From positions 1 to 64,000 of the forward strand of contig JARLIY010000066.1 in NCBI GenBank assembly GCA_031291475.1: DNA of 64,000 bases, given 5' to 3'. Origin of the DNA: Xanthobacteraceae bacterium. GTDB lineage: Bacteria; Pseudomonadota; Alphaproteobacteria; Rhizobiales; Xanthobacteraceae. A model generated the notes under the pieces. It was not told where the DNA came from. It saw only the letters and a program-made list of their open reading frames with translations, and ran no database searches. This document shows, piece after piece, positions 27,366 through 36,930 of this stretch; the stretch's first letter is position 1; each line of letters starts with the position of its first letter. The position numbers were made by a program, and so were the translations under genes.

Positions 27366-28082
27366 TTACTTCGCCGCCATGCGCTCGATGGACTTTGCGG
27401 TCTGGCCGAACAGGATAGCGCGTTCCTCGGCGGTGCGAATGCCGCCGGCGTTCGGATTCACTTCCTTCGCCTTCGCGTAAGCGCGCTTGACGGCGTCGCG
27501 CGCGGCGATCGCTTCCAGCCAGCGCTTGAGATGCGGGAAGTCGGCGATGTTCTGCCCCTGCCGCTCCCAGGGAACGACCCAGGGGTAGGACGCCATGTCG
27601 GCGATGGAATATTCGCCGGCGAGATAAGCACGATCGGCGAGCCGCTTGTTCATGACGCCGTAGAGCCGATTGACCTCATTGCGGTAGCGGTCGATGGCGT
27701 AAGGGATTTTCTCCGGCGCATAATTGCCGAAATGATTGTACTGGCCGGCCATGGGTCCGAGCCCGCCCATTTGCCAGAACAGCCATTGGATGCCTTCGGT
27801 GCGGCTGCGCAAATCCTTGCCGATGAACTTGCCGGTCTTGTCCGCGAGATAGAGCAGGATCGCGCCGGACTCGAAGACCGAAATCGGCTTGCCGCCGTCG
27901 GCCGGAGCGTGGTCGACGATGGCCGGGATGCGGTTGTTGGGCGCCACCGCAAGAAAGTCCGCCTTGAACTGCTCGCCCTTGCCGATATTGACCGGGAAAA
28001 TCTTGTATTGCAGTCCGGCTTCTTCCAGAAAAATCGTAACCTTATGGCCGTTCGGCGTCGTCCAATAATGCAAATCAATCAT
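27366..28082 (-). CDS. Glutathione S-transferase, YghU/YfcG-like (Nu class)
   Basis: 238 residues. The N-terminal thioredoxin fold carries 'WTTPNGHKVTIFLEEAGL', whose Thr/Asn arrangement is that of Nu-class GSTs with disulfide reductase activity. 'NNRIPAIVDH' has the cis-Pro and 'SVFESGAILLYLAD' the glutathione gamma-Glu binding ES. The C-terminal helical domain includes 'EYSIADMASYPWV'. Cytosolic; uses glutathione to reduce disulfides or organic peroxides. Single gene, flanked by the repeat element. Confidence 0.88.
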   Translation of the reverse strand: MIDLHYWTTPNGHKVTIFLEEAGLQYKIFPVNIGKGEQFKADFLAVAPNNRIPAIVDHAPADGGKPISVFESGAILLYLADKTGKFIGKDLRSRTEGIQWLFWQMGGLGPMAGQYNHFGNYAPEKIPYAIDRYRNEVNRLYGVMNKRLADRAYLAGEYSIADMASYPWVVPWERQGQNIADFPHLKRWLEAIAARDAVKRAYAKAKEVNPNAGGIRTAEERAILFGQTAKSIERMAAK

Positions 28083-28207
28083 GACACGCCCGCTGATGTT
28101 GGTAAGAGTCGCAATCTATACACAGCCTAGCGAAAATTTAACCCCTCATCGCGCATGTCAGTCATGTGCCCACTACCGCGACATCGGCCGCTTCGGGCGA
28201 ATGGACA

Positions 28208-29472
28208 ATGCCGGCGATCGGCAACCTGCTGGTTGCCGCCGCGATCGTCGGATTTTTCGTGCTGGCCTGCGTCGGCAGCGCCACGCGCGGCAACGTGACG
28301 ACCGGCTTCGACGAGCCGGCGCATGCTTCCTTTATCGCCCACATCCAGCACACCGGCGATGCCTGGCCGGATTTGAAACGACTCAGCTGCTCGATCCGCA
28401 CACCTTCGAATTCACCGCCGAACCCAACTACCTCAATCACCTGCCGCTGTTCTACGCGTTGCTCGCCGCGATCGGGCCGAAGCTGGAAGGCCATCCGCGG
28501 GCGCTGTTGGACGATCGATTGATCGATGTCGCGCTCGTTGCCGCGGGCTTGACCGCGCTGCTGGCGCTCGGCCTCACGGCGTCGTTTTCGCGTGCGGAGT
28601 TTTACGCCTACGCCATGCCGCTGGTGTGGATTCCGGTCCTGGTGCAGCTCGCCGCCACCGTGACCAACGACGATCCAGCGTTTTTCGGCGGCGCGCTGGC
28701 GACGCTCGGCGTGTGGCAACTGGCGGCGACCGGTCGCGGGCTCTGGCTCGCTTGCGCGCTCGTCGGCATGGCGGTGGCGGCATGGGCCAAGCTGACCGGC
28801 CTGTTGCTCACCGCCTCGATGGTCGGTGCGGCGCTGATCTATTTGCAGTGGCGCGGCCGCATGCGCTCGAGCTGGATGATAGCCGCCGCCGTCGCGCTCG
28901 TTCTCGCCGCGGCGCCGTATGGCGTTTACCTCTGGCAGTATGGCAGTCCGACGCCGGAAACGCCGGCGCAGATCGCGCTGCTTGAGGACGGCGCGCGCGC
29001 CGCGGGCTGGATCGATTTGCCGCGCAGATCCTTGGCCGCCTATTCCGCGTCCTTCATCGTCGCCTTCATCGCCGACTGGATGCCGGTCTTGGGTGTGCGC
29101 AGCACGTTCAATTACGCCATGCTGGCAATTCCCGTGGCGGCATTCGTTTGTGCGCTGGCCGGCGGCGCGCTGTCGCTGCGCCGCGTATGGCTGCGGCAGG
29201 AAACGCCGCGCGACGTGGTGGTCATCGCCGGAATGTTTGCGCTCGCCGCAACATTGGCGATCCATATCGGCTCCAGCTATAGCCGCCATCTGGCGACCGG
29301 ATGGATGCTCGACGCTTATCCGCGTTATTACCTGCCGCTCGCCGCAATCGTGCCGCTTGCCGGCCTGTCGCTTGCCGCCGTGATCGAGGCGCCGCGCTGG
29401 CGCGCCGGATTGCTCGCCTTCCTCATTGCCGGTCCCATCCTTTTCCGCATTTTCGGCGCGCCGCTCGGCTAG
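28208..29472 (+). pseudogene. Frameshifted multi-pass membrane protein, glycosyltransferase-39-like
   Basis: The N-terminal helix and 'TTGFDEPAHASFIAHIQHTG' are in one frame (from 28208; GTG at 28166 also possible). The remainder, starting 'QLLDPHTFEF' and 'AEPNYLNHLPLFYALL', is in the frame one base back. The break lies between about 28373 and 28384, and one missing base after 28382 would restore a continuous protein of about 420 residues. It has roughly ten hydrophobic helices and an early 'DEP' loop, as in dolichyl-phosphate-mannose-like glycosyltransferases. Either a recent pseudogene or a sequencing error. Confidence 0.65.
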
Positions 29473-29530
29473 CGAAGCCCGGATTTCGCCGAGGCTCGAT
29501 CCGGGCTACGATCGGTTGCAGGAGAAAATC

Positions 29531-29830
29531 ATGATCACCGAAATCGCGCAGATCGAAATCAAGCAGGGCATGGAAGTCGAGTTCGAAACCGGCGTGAAAA
29601 ATGCCGTGCCGATTTTCCAGCGTGCCAACGGCTGTCACGGCATGGAGCTGCGCCGGTCGATCGAAAAGCCGGGCCGCTATCGTTTGTTCGTCGTCTGGGA
29701 AACGGTCGAGCACCACACCGAGCAATGGCGCAACTCGCCCGACTTCCAGGCCTGGCGCAAACTCGTCGGCCATTGCTTCGCTGCGCCGCCCGAAGTCGAG
29801 CATGTGCGGCAAATCATGCGCGGATTCTGA
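29531..29830 (+). CDS. Antibiotic-biosynthesis-monooxygenase (ABM) domain protein
   Basis: 99-residue single-domain protein. 'IAQIEIKQGMEVEFETGV' and 'CHGMELRRSIEKPGRYRLFV' with 'WETVEHHTEQWRNSPDFQAW' match the dimeric ferredoxin-like ABM fold. Relatives include quinol monooxygenases and heme-degrading enzymes, but many act as small stress proteins of unknown substrate. ATG at 29531 has AGGAG seven bases upstream. Cytosolic; stands alone 52 bases before uvrB. Confidence 0.85.
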   Translation: MITEIAQIEIKQGMEVEFETGVKNAVPIFQRANGCHGMELRRSIEKPGRYRLFVVWETVEHHTEQWRNSPDFQAWRKLVGHCFAAPPEVEHVRQIMRGF

Positions 29831-29881
29831 GGGCGCGCGGCCGCACTTTTCTCCCCACCGGACTCGGCCCATATTGGGGGC

Positions 29882-32698
29882 ATGGCGAAACGCCCCGGCC
29901 GGCAGCGCGACCCGGCAAAGCATTCGAAAAAAGACCCGGCCAGGCCGACCCGCGCCAAAGCGGCGCGTCCGGAAGTGCCGCAACTCGATCCGGCGCTCGC
30001 CGATCTGCTCAATCCCGCTATCGGCCAAGGCCGCGCCGGCGTCGGCTCGCAGACCGGCCAAAAAGAGGGAAGCGGGCTTCAACCCCCGCCCGACAATTCC
30101 TTCGACCGCCGCGCCGATTTCGCCGGAGCCCATCGCGCGCGCGCCTCGGTCGCGCGCGGCTTCGGCGAGGCGCCGCAGCAGGGCTATGTCGGCAAAACCC
30201 CCGTGCCGCCCGGCGAGCTCGATCCCGATCTCGCCCGCGCGCTCGGAATCGACGACCGGGACGAGGATAGCGAAGCCGCAAAGCGCGGGGTGATCACGCC
30301 CGACATGGGGCCCGCCCATTTGCGGCTCGCGCGACCGGCATCGGGTGAAGGCGGCGCCTTCGGCAGCGCGGCGAGCCAGCAATCGCTCGACCGATTGCTG
30401 CGCGAAGGCCGGCCGGAATTTCACCAGCAATTGTGGACGCCGCACCGGCCGCCGCGGCCGGATAAATCCGAAGGCGGCCGCCGGCTGGTCATCAAATCCG
30501 ACTTCGATCCGAAGGGCGACCAGCCGCAGGCCATCGCCGAGCTCGTCGAAGGCGTGCGGCGCCGCGACCGCACCCAGGTCCTGCTCGGCGTCACCGGCTC
30601 CGGCAAGACCTTCACCATGGCCAAGGTGATCGAGGAGACACAGCGGCCGGCGCTCATCCTCGCCCCCAACAAGACGCTGGCGGCGCAGCTCTACGGCGAG
30701 TTCAAGAGTTTCTTTCCCGACAACGCCGTGGAGTATTTCGTCTCCTATTACGATTACTACCAGCCGGAAGCCTATATCCCGCGCACCGACACCTATATCG
30801 AGAAGGATTCCTCGATCAACGAGCAGATCGACCGCATGCGCCACTCGGCGACGCGTGCGCTGCTCGAGCGCGACGACGTGATCATCGTCGCTTCGGTGTC
30901 CTGCATCTACGGCATCGGCTCGGTGGAGACCTATTCGGCGATGACGTTCTCGCTCAAGCAAGGCGAGCGCATCGACCAGCGGGCGCTGCTCGCCGATCTC
31001 GTGGCGCTGCAATACAAGCGCACGGCCGGCGATTTCTACCGCGGCTCGTTCCGGGTACGCGGCGACGTGATCGAGATTTTTCCGGCGCACTACGAGGACC
31101 GCGCCTGGCGCGTGTCGCTGTTCGGCGAGGAAGTGGAATCGATCGACGAATTCGATCCGCTCACCGGGCAAAAGACCGACGAGCTGGAATTCGTGAAAAT
31201 CTACGCCAACTCGCATTACGTGACGCCGCGTCCAACCTTGCTACAGGCGATCGCCGGCATCAAAATCGAACTCAAGCAGCGCCTCGACCAGCTCAACGCC
31301 GCCGGCCGCCTGCTCGAAGCGCAACGGCTCGAGCAGCGCACCCTTTACGATCTGGAAATGATGGAGGCGACCGGCGCCTGCGCCGGCATCGAGAATTATT
31401 CGCGCTATCTGACCGGACGCAAGCCCGGCGAGCCGCCGCCGACCTTGTTCGAATACGTGCCCGACAACGCGCTGGTCTTCGTCGATGAAAGCCACGTCAC
31501 CATACCGCAGCTCGGCGGCATGTTTCGCGGCGACTTCCGCCGCAAGGCGACGCTCGCCGAATACGGCTTCCGCCTGCCCTCCTGCATGGACAACCGCCCG
31601 CTGCGCTTCGAGGAATGGGACGCGATGCGGCCGCAGACGCTCGCGGTCTCCGCGACGCCCGGCCCGTGGGAGCTCAACGAATCCGGCGGCGTGTTCACCG
31701 AGCAGGTGATCCGCCCGACCGGCCTGATCGATCCGCCGGTCGAGGTGCGCCCGGCGCGCACCCAGGTCGACGATCTGGTGGGCGAAGTGCGCGCGGTGGC
31801 GCAGAAGGGCTATCGCGCGCTGGTCACCGTGCTGACCAAGCGCATGGCCGAAGACCTCACCGAATTCCTGCACGAGCAGGGCATTCGCGTGCGCTACATG
31901 CATTCCGACATCGACACTATCGAGCGCATCGAGATCATCCGCGATTTGCGGCTCGGCGCCTTCGACGCGCTGGTCGGCATCAATCTCCTGCGCGAGGGCC
32001 TCGACATTCCCGAATGCGCGCTGGTCGCCATCCTCGACGCCGATAAGGAGGGCTTCCTGCGCAGCGAAACGAGTCTGGTGCAAACCATCGGCCGCGCCGC
32101 GCGCAACATCGACGGCCGCGTCATCCTCTATGCCGACGCCGTCACCGGCTCGATGGAGCGGGCGATGGCCGAGACCAATCGCCGGCGCGAGAAGCAGGCG
32201 GCCTACAATGCCGAGAATGGCATCACGCCGGAGAGCGTGCGCAAGGGCATCTCCGACATTATGGAGAGCGTCTACGAGCGCGACCACGTGCTCATTGCCA
32301 CCGGCGCCGGCGGCGGCGGCGAGTTCGAGGAGACCGCTACCATCGGCCACAATTTCGAGACGGTGATCGCCGATCTGGAAACGCGCATGCGCGCCGCCGC
32401 GGCCGATCTCGATTTCGAGGAAGCGGCGCGTTTGCGCGACGAGATCAAGCGCCTGCGCTCAACCGAGCTCGCGGTGACCGACGACCCGACGGCGAAAATT
32501 TTATCCACTGCCGAGGGCGGCTCGCCGCGCCGAAGCGCACAGCGCAGAGGCGGGAGCAAAGTCCACAAGCCCGATCTCGACGAGATGGGTATCGCTCTCC
32601 ATCACGAGGTGGCGCCGCATCGGCCGCAAGCGAATGCGCCGACGCGCGGCGGCCCGCGCTCGACGCTTGGCAAACGCGGCATGCGCGGCGGCTGGTAG
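29882..32698 (+). CDS. uvrB: Excinuclease ABC subunit UvrB with long N-terminal extension
   Basis: Damage-recognition helicase-like subunit of nucleotide excision repair. The UvrB core starts near residue 200 ('[17 protein letters not shown]'). It has Walker A '[13 protein letters not shown]', the DNA-hairpin segment '[18 protein letters not shown]', '[12 protein letters not shown]' and '[16 protein letters not shown]'. A C-terminal UVR coiled coil '[18 protein letters not shown]' binds UvrC. The total of 938 residues exceeds the roughly 670 of E. coli by a disordered, charged N-terminal 200 residues and a basic C-terminal tail. Such extensions occur in Rhizobiales. ATG at 29882 is the first in frame. 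Confidence 0.96.
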   Translation: MAKRPGRQRDPAKHSKKDPARPTRAKAARPEVPQLDPALADLLNPAIGQGRAGVGSQTGQKEGSGLQPPPDNSFDRRADFAGAHRARASVARGFGEAPQQGYVGKTPVPPGELDPDLARALGIDDRDEDSEAAKRGVITPDMGPAHLRLARPASGEGGAFGSAASQQSLDRLLREGRPEFHQQLWTPHRPPRPDKSEGGRRLVIKSDFDPKGDQPQAIAELVEGVRRRDRTQVLLGVTGSGKTFTMAKVIEETQRPALILAPNKTLAAQLYGEFKSFFPDNAVEYFVSYYDYYQPEAYIPRTDTYIEKDSSINEQIDRMRHSATRALLERDDVIIVASVSCIYGIGSVETYSAMTFSLKQGERIDQRALLADLVALQYKRTAGDFYRGSFRVRGDVIEIFPAHYEDRAWRVSLFGEEVESIDEFDPLTGQKTDELEFVKIYANSHYVTPRPTLLQAIAGIKIELKQRLDQLNAAGRLLEAQRLEQRTLYDLEMMEATGACAGIENYSRYLTGRKPGEPPPTLFEYVPDNALVFVDESHVTIPQLGGMFRGDFRRKATLAEYGFRLPSCMDNRPLRFEEWDAMRPQTLAVSATPGPWELNESGGVFTEQVIRPTGLIDPPVEVRPARTQVDDLVGEVRAVAQKGYRALVTVLTKRMAEDLTEFLHEQGIRVRYMHSDIDTIERIEIIRDLRLGAFDALVGINLLREGLDIPECALVAILDADKEGFLRSETSLVQTIGRAARNIDGRVILYADAVTGSMERAMAETNRRREKQAAYNAENGITPESVRKGISDIMESVYERDHVLIATGAGGGGEFEETATIGHNFETVIADLETRMRAAAADLDFEEAARLRDEIKRLRSTELAVTDDPTAKILSTAEGGSPRRSAQRRGGSKVHKPDLDEMGIALHHEVAPHRPQANAPTRGGPRSTLGKRGMRGGW

Positions 32699-32770
32699 CC
32701 AAGAGGCCGGTAGTTTTCCCGTCACGAGTAGCCATCAGACTGAGCCGAACGCCTGAGGCCGGAGGCTGCG

Positions 32771-33284
32771 ATGGACGTCTTCGTTCCCTATAGCGGATTG
32801 CATGCGCTCGCTTTGGTCGTCTGCGCGGCGCTGATCGCCGCGCCAAGTTTGCTCGGCCGGGCCTTGCCGCCGGCCGCTGAAACAGTCTTGCGCAGGATGC
32901 TTGCGGCGCTCGCCCATCTGCTACTGGCTCGCCTACAACATTTGGTGGAACTGGCACGGCCTCGATAGGCGCAAGGGCTGCCGCTGCAGATCTGCGACGT
33001 CAACGGGCTGATGGCGCCGCTCGCCCGCCTGGCGCTGGACGCGCGCAACCTCGGCGATGATCGTATGCGCGGCCCAGAATGCCCAGAAGACCAGCGAATC
33101 CGGTCCGGCCGTGAGCGCCGGCTGAACGAATGCCTGTAGCGTCAGCGCGGCGGTCCAGAAATACCGGCCGCGCCTTGGCCGTCAGCGCGATCTACCTCGC
33201 GTGTGTCCGCAGCGCGCGATCATCCTTGCGGCACTGGTGCTCGAAAGCCTTTTCCTGCGCTGGCGATCTCCATTCTTGGAATGA
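32771..33284 (+). pseudogene. Rearranged pseudogene of a TIGR02206/YwaF-like membrane protein
   Basis: An ATG with GGAGG five bases upstream opens 'MDVFVPYSGLHALALVVCAA'. An extra C near 32914 shifts the frame to 'YWLAYNIWWNWHGLDRRKG', and a missing C near 32977 shifts it back to 'LPLQICDVNGLMAPLARLAL'. From 33053 to 33163 the sense sequence continues only on the opposite strand, 'YFWTAALTLQAFVQPALT' then 'LVFWAFWAAHTIIA', so this 111-bp block is inverted. Forward sense resumes with 'GRALAVSAIYLA' and, in another frame, 'PQRAIILAALVLESLFLRW' to the stop at 33282. Some internal residues appear deleted. The family name is from memory. Confidence 0.6.
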
Positions 33285-33384
33285 CCGCCCCCACGGGAAA
33301 ACGCGGCGCCCGGCCGCGCCGTTTCGTTACATCGCGTTCATTTGCCGGCACAAACGCCGCGCGGCGCGGTGTCGCGCGGCACCC

Positions 33385-33963
33385 TCACCAATACCTTCGC
33401 CGCCAATACGGTCCGTAATAATAGCCGTATGGATAGTAGGGACCGTAACCGGGCGGGTAATAACCTGGCGGCGGATAATAGCCAGGCGGCGGCGGGTAAT
33501 AGCCGGGCGGCGGAGGCGGATAGCCCGGCGGTGGTGCTCCGGACGGGCCGGCCGGGACCGGCCCTTGGGCGGTCGCGCCGGGCGGCGGCGGGCCGCCGGG
33601 ACCAGGTGGTGGACCACCGGCGCCGGGCGGCGGACCTCCAGGCGGCGGGCCTCCGGCACCGGGTGGCGGGCCTCCGGGACCGGGTGGTCCGGCGGCGCCG
33701 GGTGCCTCAGGGCCGCCCTGATCGAGGCTGGTGGCGATCGTGTAGCCGGTCTGGCCCTGCCAAACGACAGAACACCACTGACCCTGACAGCCGCTGACCT
33801 CGACCGTGCTGCCGCCGGGGATGGTGGTGATGACCGGGAAGTTCGTTCCCGGTCCTTGCCGCAGGTTGACGTTGTTGGTGGCGAGCGCCGGCGCCGCGTG
33901 CGCGCAGTGCGCCGACAGCGCCATCACCGCGGCGGCTCCGGCCGCCAGCTGCGCGATTCTCAT
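33385..33963 (-). CDS. Exported SH3-domain protein with Gly/Pro/Tyr-rich tail
   Basis: About 192 residues. Signal peptide 'MRIAQLAAGAAAVMALSA' cleaved near 'AHA'. A bacterial SH3 domain spans about residues 25-75 ('NNVNLRQGPGTNFPVITTIP', 'CQGQWCSVVWQGQTGYTIAT'). A low-complexity tail of GGPPPG-type repeats follows, then PPGYYPP repeats and a basic aromatic end. ATG at 33963 has GGGAGG upstream. The family is common in Rhizobiales and is thought to bind the cell wall; no enzyme domain. The tail length probably varies between strains. Confidence 0.8.
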   Translation of the reverse strand: MRIAQLAAGAAAVMALSAHCAHAAPALATNNVNLRQGPGTNFPVITTIPGGSTVEVSGCQGQWCSVVWQGQTGYTIATSLDQGGPEAPGAAGPPGPGGPPPGAGGPPPGGPPPGAGGPPPGPGGPPPPGATAQGPVPAGPSGAPPPGYPPPPPGYYPPPPGYYPPPGYYPPGYGPYYPYGYYYGPYWRRRYW

Positions 33964-34108
33964 TGCTGCCCTCCCGCGTTGCACGTTGTGCCGCAGCGGC
34001 CTTCTCCCGCCGGCTTAAGGCCAGTCTACGCCAATGCAACTCAATTCGCGGTCAAATTCCAGCCCGGCGGATCGCTCCGGTTGCCGCCGCTCCGGGCAAG
34101 CAAATCCT

Positions 34109-34609
34109 CTACCGCGAAAGCTTTTCCAGCTCGGGGAAAGGCGCATACGTCGCGCCGGCGCACGGTTCGTGCGGCGCCTCATGCCACGGCGCTTGCAATG
34201 ATGCCTCAGGCGACGGCTCGTGCGATGATCCGTGCGGCGGCTCACGCGCCGCTTCGAAATGGTCGAACCGACCGACCATGAATACGGCGGCGACCTCCTT
34301 CGGCCCCGCATAGTCCTTACCGTGTTTCTTGGCGTTGAAGCGCACACAGACGACATAGCGCTTGGCGTTTCCCACGGGCTTGAGCGCCGGCTCGGCGAGG
34401 CCGGCGTCGCGGATGCCGGTCGGGTCGTTCAGATAAGCGTGCATGGCGCCGAGAATGTCGGGCTTGTAATTGGCCGGCGGTACATTGACGGGATCGTCGC
34501 TGCTGGCGGCCGCATCCTCGCTCGGACGGTGGTCGTGCGAGCAGGCGCCGAGCATCAGCGCCGAACCGAGGATGAGCATCAAGAGCCGCCGGCGAGCGCT
34601 AGTGTGCAT
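34109..34609 (-). CDS. Lipoprotein of unknown function
   Basis: About 166 residues. The lipobox 'ALMLGAC' places the modified Cys at position 23. A central conserved-looking segment contains 'YKPDILGAMHAYLNDPTGIR' and 'RYVVCVRFNAKKHGKDYAGP'. The C-terminal 50 residues are rich in His, Glu and Pro ('HGSSHEPSPEASLQAPWHE'). Start ATG 34609 with GCGGAAAG upstream. Probably anchored to a membrane and facing the periplasm. No recognised domain. Confidence 0.75.
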   Translation of the reverse strand: MHTSARRRLLMLILGSALMLGACSHDHRPSEDAAASSDDPVNVPPANYKPDILGAMHAYLNDPTGIRDAGLAEPALKPVGNAKRYVVCVRFNAKKHGKDYAGPKEVAAVFMVGRFDHFEAAREPPHGSSHEPSPEASLQAPWHEAPHEPCAGATYAPFPELEKLSR

Positions 34610-34811
34610 TGCTTTCCGCCAACCCCTCACCTGCCGCGGCCCCCCGGGCGCAGGTTTAATCGCGAATCGCCAATAAGGCCATCAGCGCCATTTTGGCGTC
34701 GTGGGGGGACGGCTATCTGGACTTTAACCGATCCGCTATAAGGATCGCCCACCCGGTGCCCCCGTGCCTCCTTGGTCATGCCTGCTTCGTGTTGTGGTCT
34801 TGCCCGCCTTG

Positions 34812-35444
34812 ATGCCCTCAATCGCCCATCTCATTCATGACTACGGCCTTGTCGTGGTCGCCGGCGTCATCGGCCTGGAAAGCGTCGGCTTCCCCTTCCC
34901 CGGCGAGTCGGTGCTTATCGCCGCCTCGATTTTTGCCGGCTCCCATCACGAGCTCAACATCATCGAGGTGATACTCACCGCGGCGACCGCGGCCGTCGTC
35001 GGGCAGATGGTCGGCTACGTCATCGGCCGCGAATTCGGCTATTGGCTGCTGCTGCGCTACGGCCCCTATCTGCGCATCACCGAAGGCCGCATCAAACTCG
35101 GCGAGTATCTGTTCCTGCGCCACGGCGGCAAGATCATCGTCATCGCCCGCTTCGTGCCGCTGCTGCGCGCGCTCGCCGGCATCCTGGCCGGCGCCAACCG
35201 CATGCCGTGGCGGCAGTTCCTGCTGGCCAACATCTTCGGCGCCTTCGTCTGGGCGGCCTTTTTTGGCTTCGCCGCTTATATGTTCGGACGCCAGATCGAG
35301 CGGCTGGCCGGGCCGCTGGTGATCGTCATCGGTATCGCCACCGTGATCGTCATCGCCATCGGCGCCAACTTCGTCGGCCGCCACGAAGCGCAACTCGTCG
35401 CGGAAGCTGAACGCGCGCTGCCCGGGCCGCTGAAGTGGCCATGA
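34812..35444 (+). CDS. DedA-family membrane protein
   Basis: About 210 residues. 'ESVGFPFPGESVLIAASIFA' is the E-x-x-x-P-x-P-G-E motif of DedA. 'GYVIGREFGYWLLLRYG' and 'GKIIVIARFVPLLRALAGILAG' with the conserved Arg pair and Gly are also diagnostic. DedA proteins help recycle undecaprenyl phosphate or translocate lipids and support proton-motive force. ATG at 34812 starts the domain; an upstream ATG at 34764 is less likely. Confidence 0.9.
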   Translation: MPSIAHLIHDYGLVVVAGVIGLESVGFPFPGESVLIAASIFAGSHHELNIIEVILTAATAAVVGQMVGYVIGREFGYWLLLRYGPYLRITEGRIKLGEYLFLRHGGKIIVIARFVPLLRALAGILAGANRMPWRQFLLANIFGAFVWAAFFGFAAYMFGRQIERLAGPLVIVIGIATVIVIAIGANFVGRHEAQLVAEAERALPGPLKWP

Positions 35445-35540
35445 CGCTGCGCCGCCGCTGCGGCGCCACCCGTCATTCATACGGCGTGCGCACCGACTTG
35501 CGGCGATTATCCGGCCACGCCATATAGCTGTCATGCAGTT

Positions 35541-35589
35541 GGGGCGCCGTCAGGGCCCCGCAAAGTCGCTTGGCAAAGGACTTTGAGAC
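35541..35589 (+). promoter_or_regulatory. Candidate ROSE-like RNA thermometer before the small heat-shock gene
   Basis: A GC hairpin (GGGGC at 35541, GCCCC at 35555) is followed by TCGCT at 35566-35570. After a six-base loop comes AGGA at 35577-35580, the ribosome binding site of the ATG at 35590. ROSE elements, which control small heat-shock genes in rhizobia, use a U(U/C)GCU strand to mask the AGGA. Only the local motif was recognised; the full multi-hairpin structure was not folded. Confidence 0.4.
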
Positions 35590-36015
35590 ATGACGCGGAT
35601 ATCGTCGCTTTCCAGTCCGTTCCTGCTCGGCTTCGATGAGATCGAGCGGGTGCTCGACCGGGTCGCCAAGGCCGCCGACGGTTATCCGCCCTACAACATC
35701 GAACGCATCGCGCGCGACGCCAACGGTCCGGAACGGCTGCGCATTACGCTGGCGGTCGCGGGCTTCACCCGCGATCAGCTCGACGTGACGCTGGAGGAGA
35801 GCCAGCTGGTCATTCGCGGCCGGCAACAGGACGACAAAAGCCGGCAATATCTGCACCGCGGCATCGCTGCGCGGCAATTCCAGCGCAGCTTCGTGCTGGC
35901 CGAAGGCATGGAAGTGCGCAACGCCGACCTGAAAAACGGATTGCTGTCGATCGACCTGGTCCGGCCGCAGCCGGAACGGGTGGTAAGATCGATCTCGATC
36001 AAGGAGTCAGAGTGA
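35590..36015 (+). CDS. Small heat-shock protein, Hsp20 family
   Basis: 141 residues. The alpha-crystallin domain spans about residues 36-138. 'YPPYNIERIARDANGPERLRI' begins it; 'LAVAGFTRDQLDVTLEESQLVIRG' and 'ADLKNGLLSIDLVRPQPE' contain the usual strand and G-x-L signatures. It prevents aggregation of unfolded proteins in the cytosol. The N-terminal 'MTRISSLSSPFLLGFDEIER' is typical of rhizobial HspH-class proteins. Followed by a DUF1150 gene, a common pairing in the order. Confidence 0.93.
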   Translation: MTRISSLSSPFLLGFDEIERVLDRVAKAADGYPPYNIERIARDANGPERLRITLAVAGFTRDQLDVTLEESQLVIRGRQQDDKSRQYLHRGIAARQFQRSFVLAEGMEVRNADLKNGLLSIDLVRPQPERVVRSISIKESE

Positions 36016-36071
36016 GGAAACCAAAGCGGCCTCGGCCGCGTTATCGTCATGCAGGTAAGGAGTTAGCGGCC

Positions 36072-36344
36072 ATGACCTCGGAATTGAGCCGTAGCGAAAT
36101 GAACCAGATCGACATATCGCCCGAAGCGCTGGCGCAGCTCGGCGACGGCGAGATCGCGTATGTCAAGACGATCCGCTCCGAGGACGTGCACGCTTTGTTT
36201 CCGCAAGTGCCGGATATCCAGCCGGGGCTGAAGCTGTTCGCGCTGCATGCCGCCGACGGTACGCCGATCATGCTCACCGACAGCCGCGAGGCGGCGAGCG
36301 CCAATGCCGCGAGCCAGCAGCTCGAAATGGTGAGCGTACACTGA
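36072..36344 (+). CDS. DUF1150 family protein
   Basis: About 90 residues. 'NQIDISPEALAQLGDGEIAY' and 'GLKLFALHAADGTPIMLTDSREAA' are typical of DUF1150, a small alphaproteobacterial family of unknown function often encoded beside Hsp20. ATG at 36072 has AAGGAG nine bases upstream and is preferred over a GTG at 36012 that overlaps the hsp20 stop. Soluble. Followed by a strong bidirectional terminator. Confidence 0.85.
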   Translation: MTSELSRSEMNQIDISPEALAQLGDGEIAYVKTIRSEDVHALFPQVPDIQPGLKLFALHAADGTPIMLTDSREAASANAASQQLEMVSVH

Positions 36345-36361
36345 ATTTCTGACGACGGATG

Positions 36362-36412
36362 ACGGACGACGGAGAACAGAATCTTTCGTCTGTCCTCTGT
36401 CGTCCGTTTTTT
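36362..36412. terminator. Bidirectional terminator between DUF1150 and ptsN
   Basis: A 19-bp inverted repeat (arms 36362-36380 and 36389-36407, only two mismatches, both tolerable as G-U pairs) with an eight-base loop is followed by a run of T. It separates two convergent genes. Confidence 0.85.
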
Positions 36413-36422
36413 GTTGTCTGAA

Positions 36423-36884
36423 TTATGCTGCGCTGGCCGATGGCATCGCCAGCACGGCGTAGAGCGCCTCGGCATCCCGCGAGGCGCGCAGCTTGTGGGC
36501 GACGGTGGAATCGCGCAACAGCCGCGCCACCCGCGCCAGCGCCTTCAAATGATCGGCGCCGGCGCCCTCTGGCGCCAACAGCAGAAAAATAAGATCGACG
36601 GGCTGGCCGTCCAGCGCCTCGAAATCCACCGGCCGGTCGAGTCGCGCGAACAATCCGAACAGCCGGGTGAGATTGGGCATCTTGCCGTGCGGTATGGCGA
36701 TGCCGTTGCCGACCGCGGTCGAGCCGAGCTTCTCGCGCTGCATGAGGATTTCGAAGATCGCGCGCTCGCTTTGCCCGGTGAGTACCGCGGCGCGCGCGGC
36801 AAGTTCCTGCAGCACCTGCTTCTTGCTGTTGACCTTTAGTGCCGGAAGGATCGCGTTCGGGGCGACCAAATCGGTGAGCGGCAT
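36423..36884 (-). CDS. ptsN: PTS IIA-like nitrogen-regulatory protein PtsN (EIIA-Ntr)
   Basis: 153 residues. 'MPLTDLVAPNAILPALKVNS' starts the domain; the phosphorylated His lies in 'GNGIAIPHGK'. 'PVDLIFLLLAPEGAGADHL' is also typical. Final acceptor of the PTS-Ntr phosphorelay (PtsP-NPr-PtsN), regulating potassium, nitrogen and carbon responses. The ATG at 36884 gives the usual length; the open frame upstream to 37028 runs through a repeat element and is not coding. Last gene of the rpoN-hpf-ptsN segment. Confidence 0.93.
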   Translation of the reverse strand: MPLTDLVAPNAILPALKVNSKKQVLQELAARAAVLTGQSERAIFEILMQREKLGSTAVGNGIAIPHGKMPNLTRLFGLFARLDRPVDFEALDGQPVDLIFLLLAPEGAGADHLKALARVARLLRDSTVAHKLRASRDAEALYAVLAMPSASAA

Positions 36885-36930
36885 GAGTGACGACCTGGGG
36901 GCGAGGCCTTGGGCCTGACGCCGAGTCTCT

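Noticed and set aside
33130-34281. A 366-codon plus-strand frame across the SH3-protein gene
   Set aside because: Only its first dozen codons ('GRALAVSAIYLA') are meaningful, as part of the rearranged pseudogene; the rest is Arg-rich shadow of the minus-strand genes.
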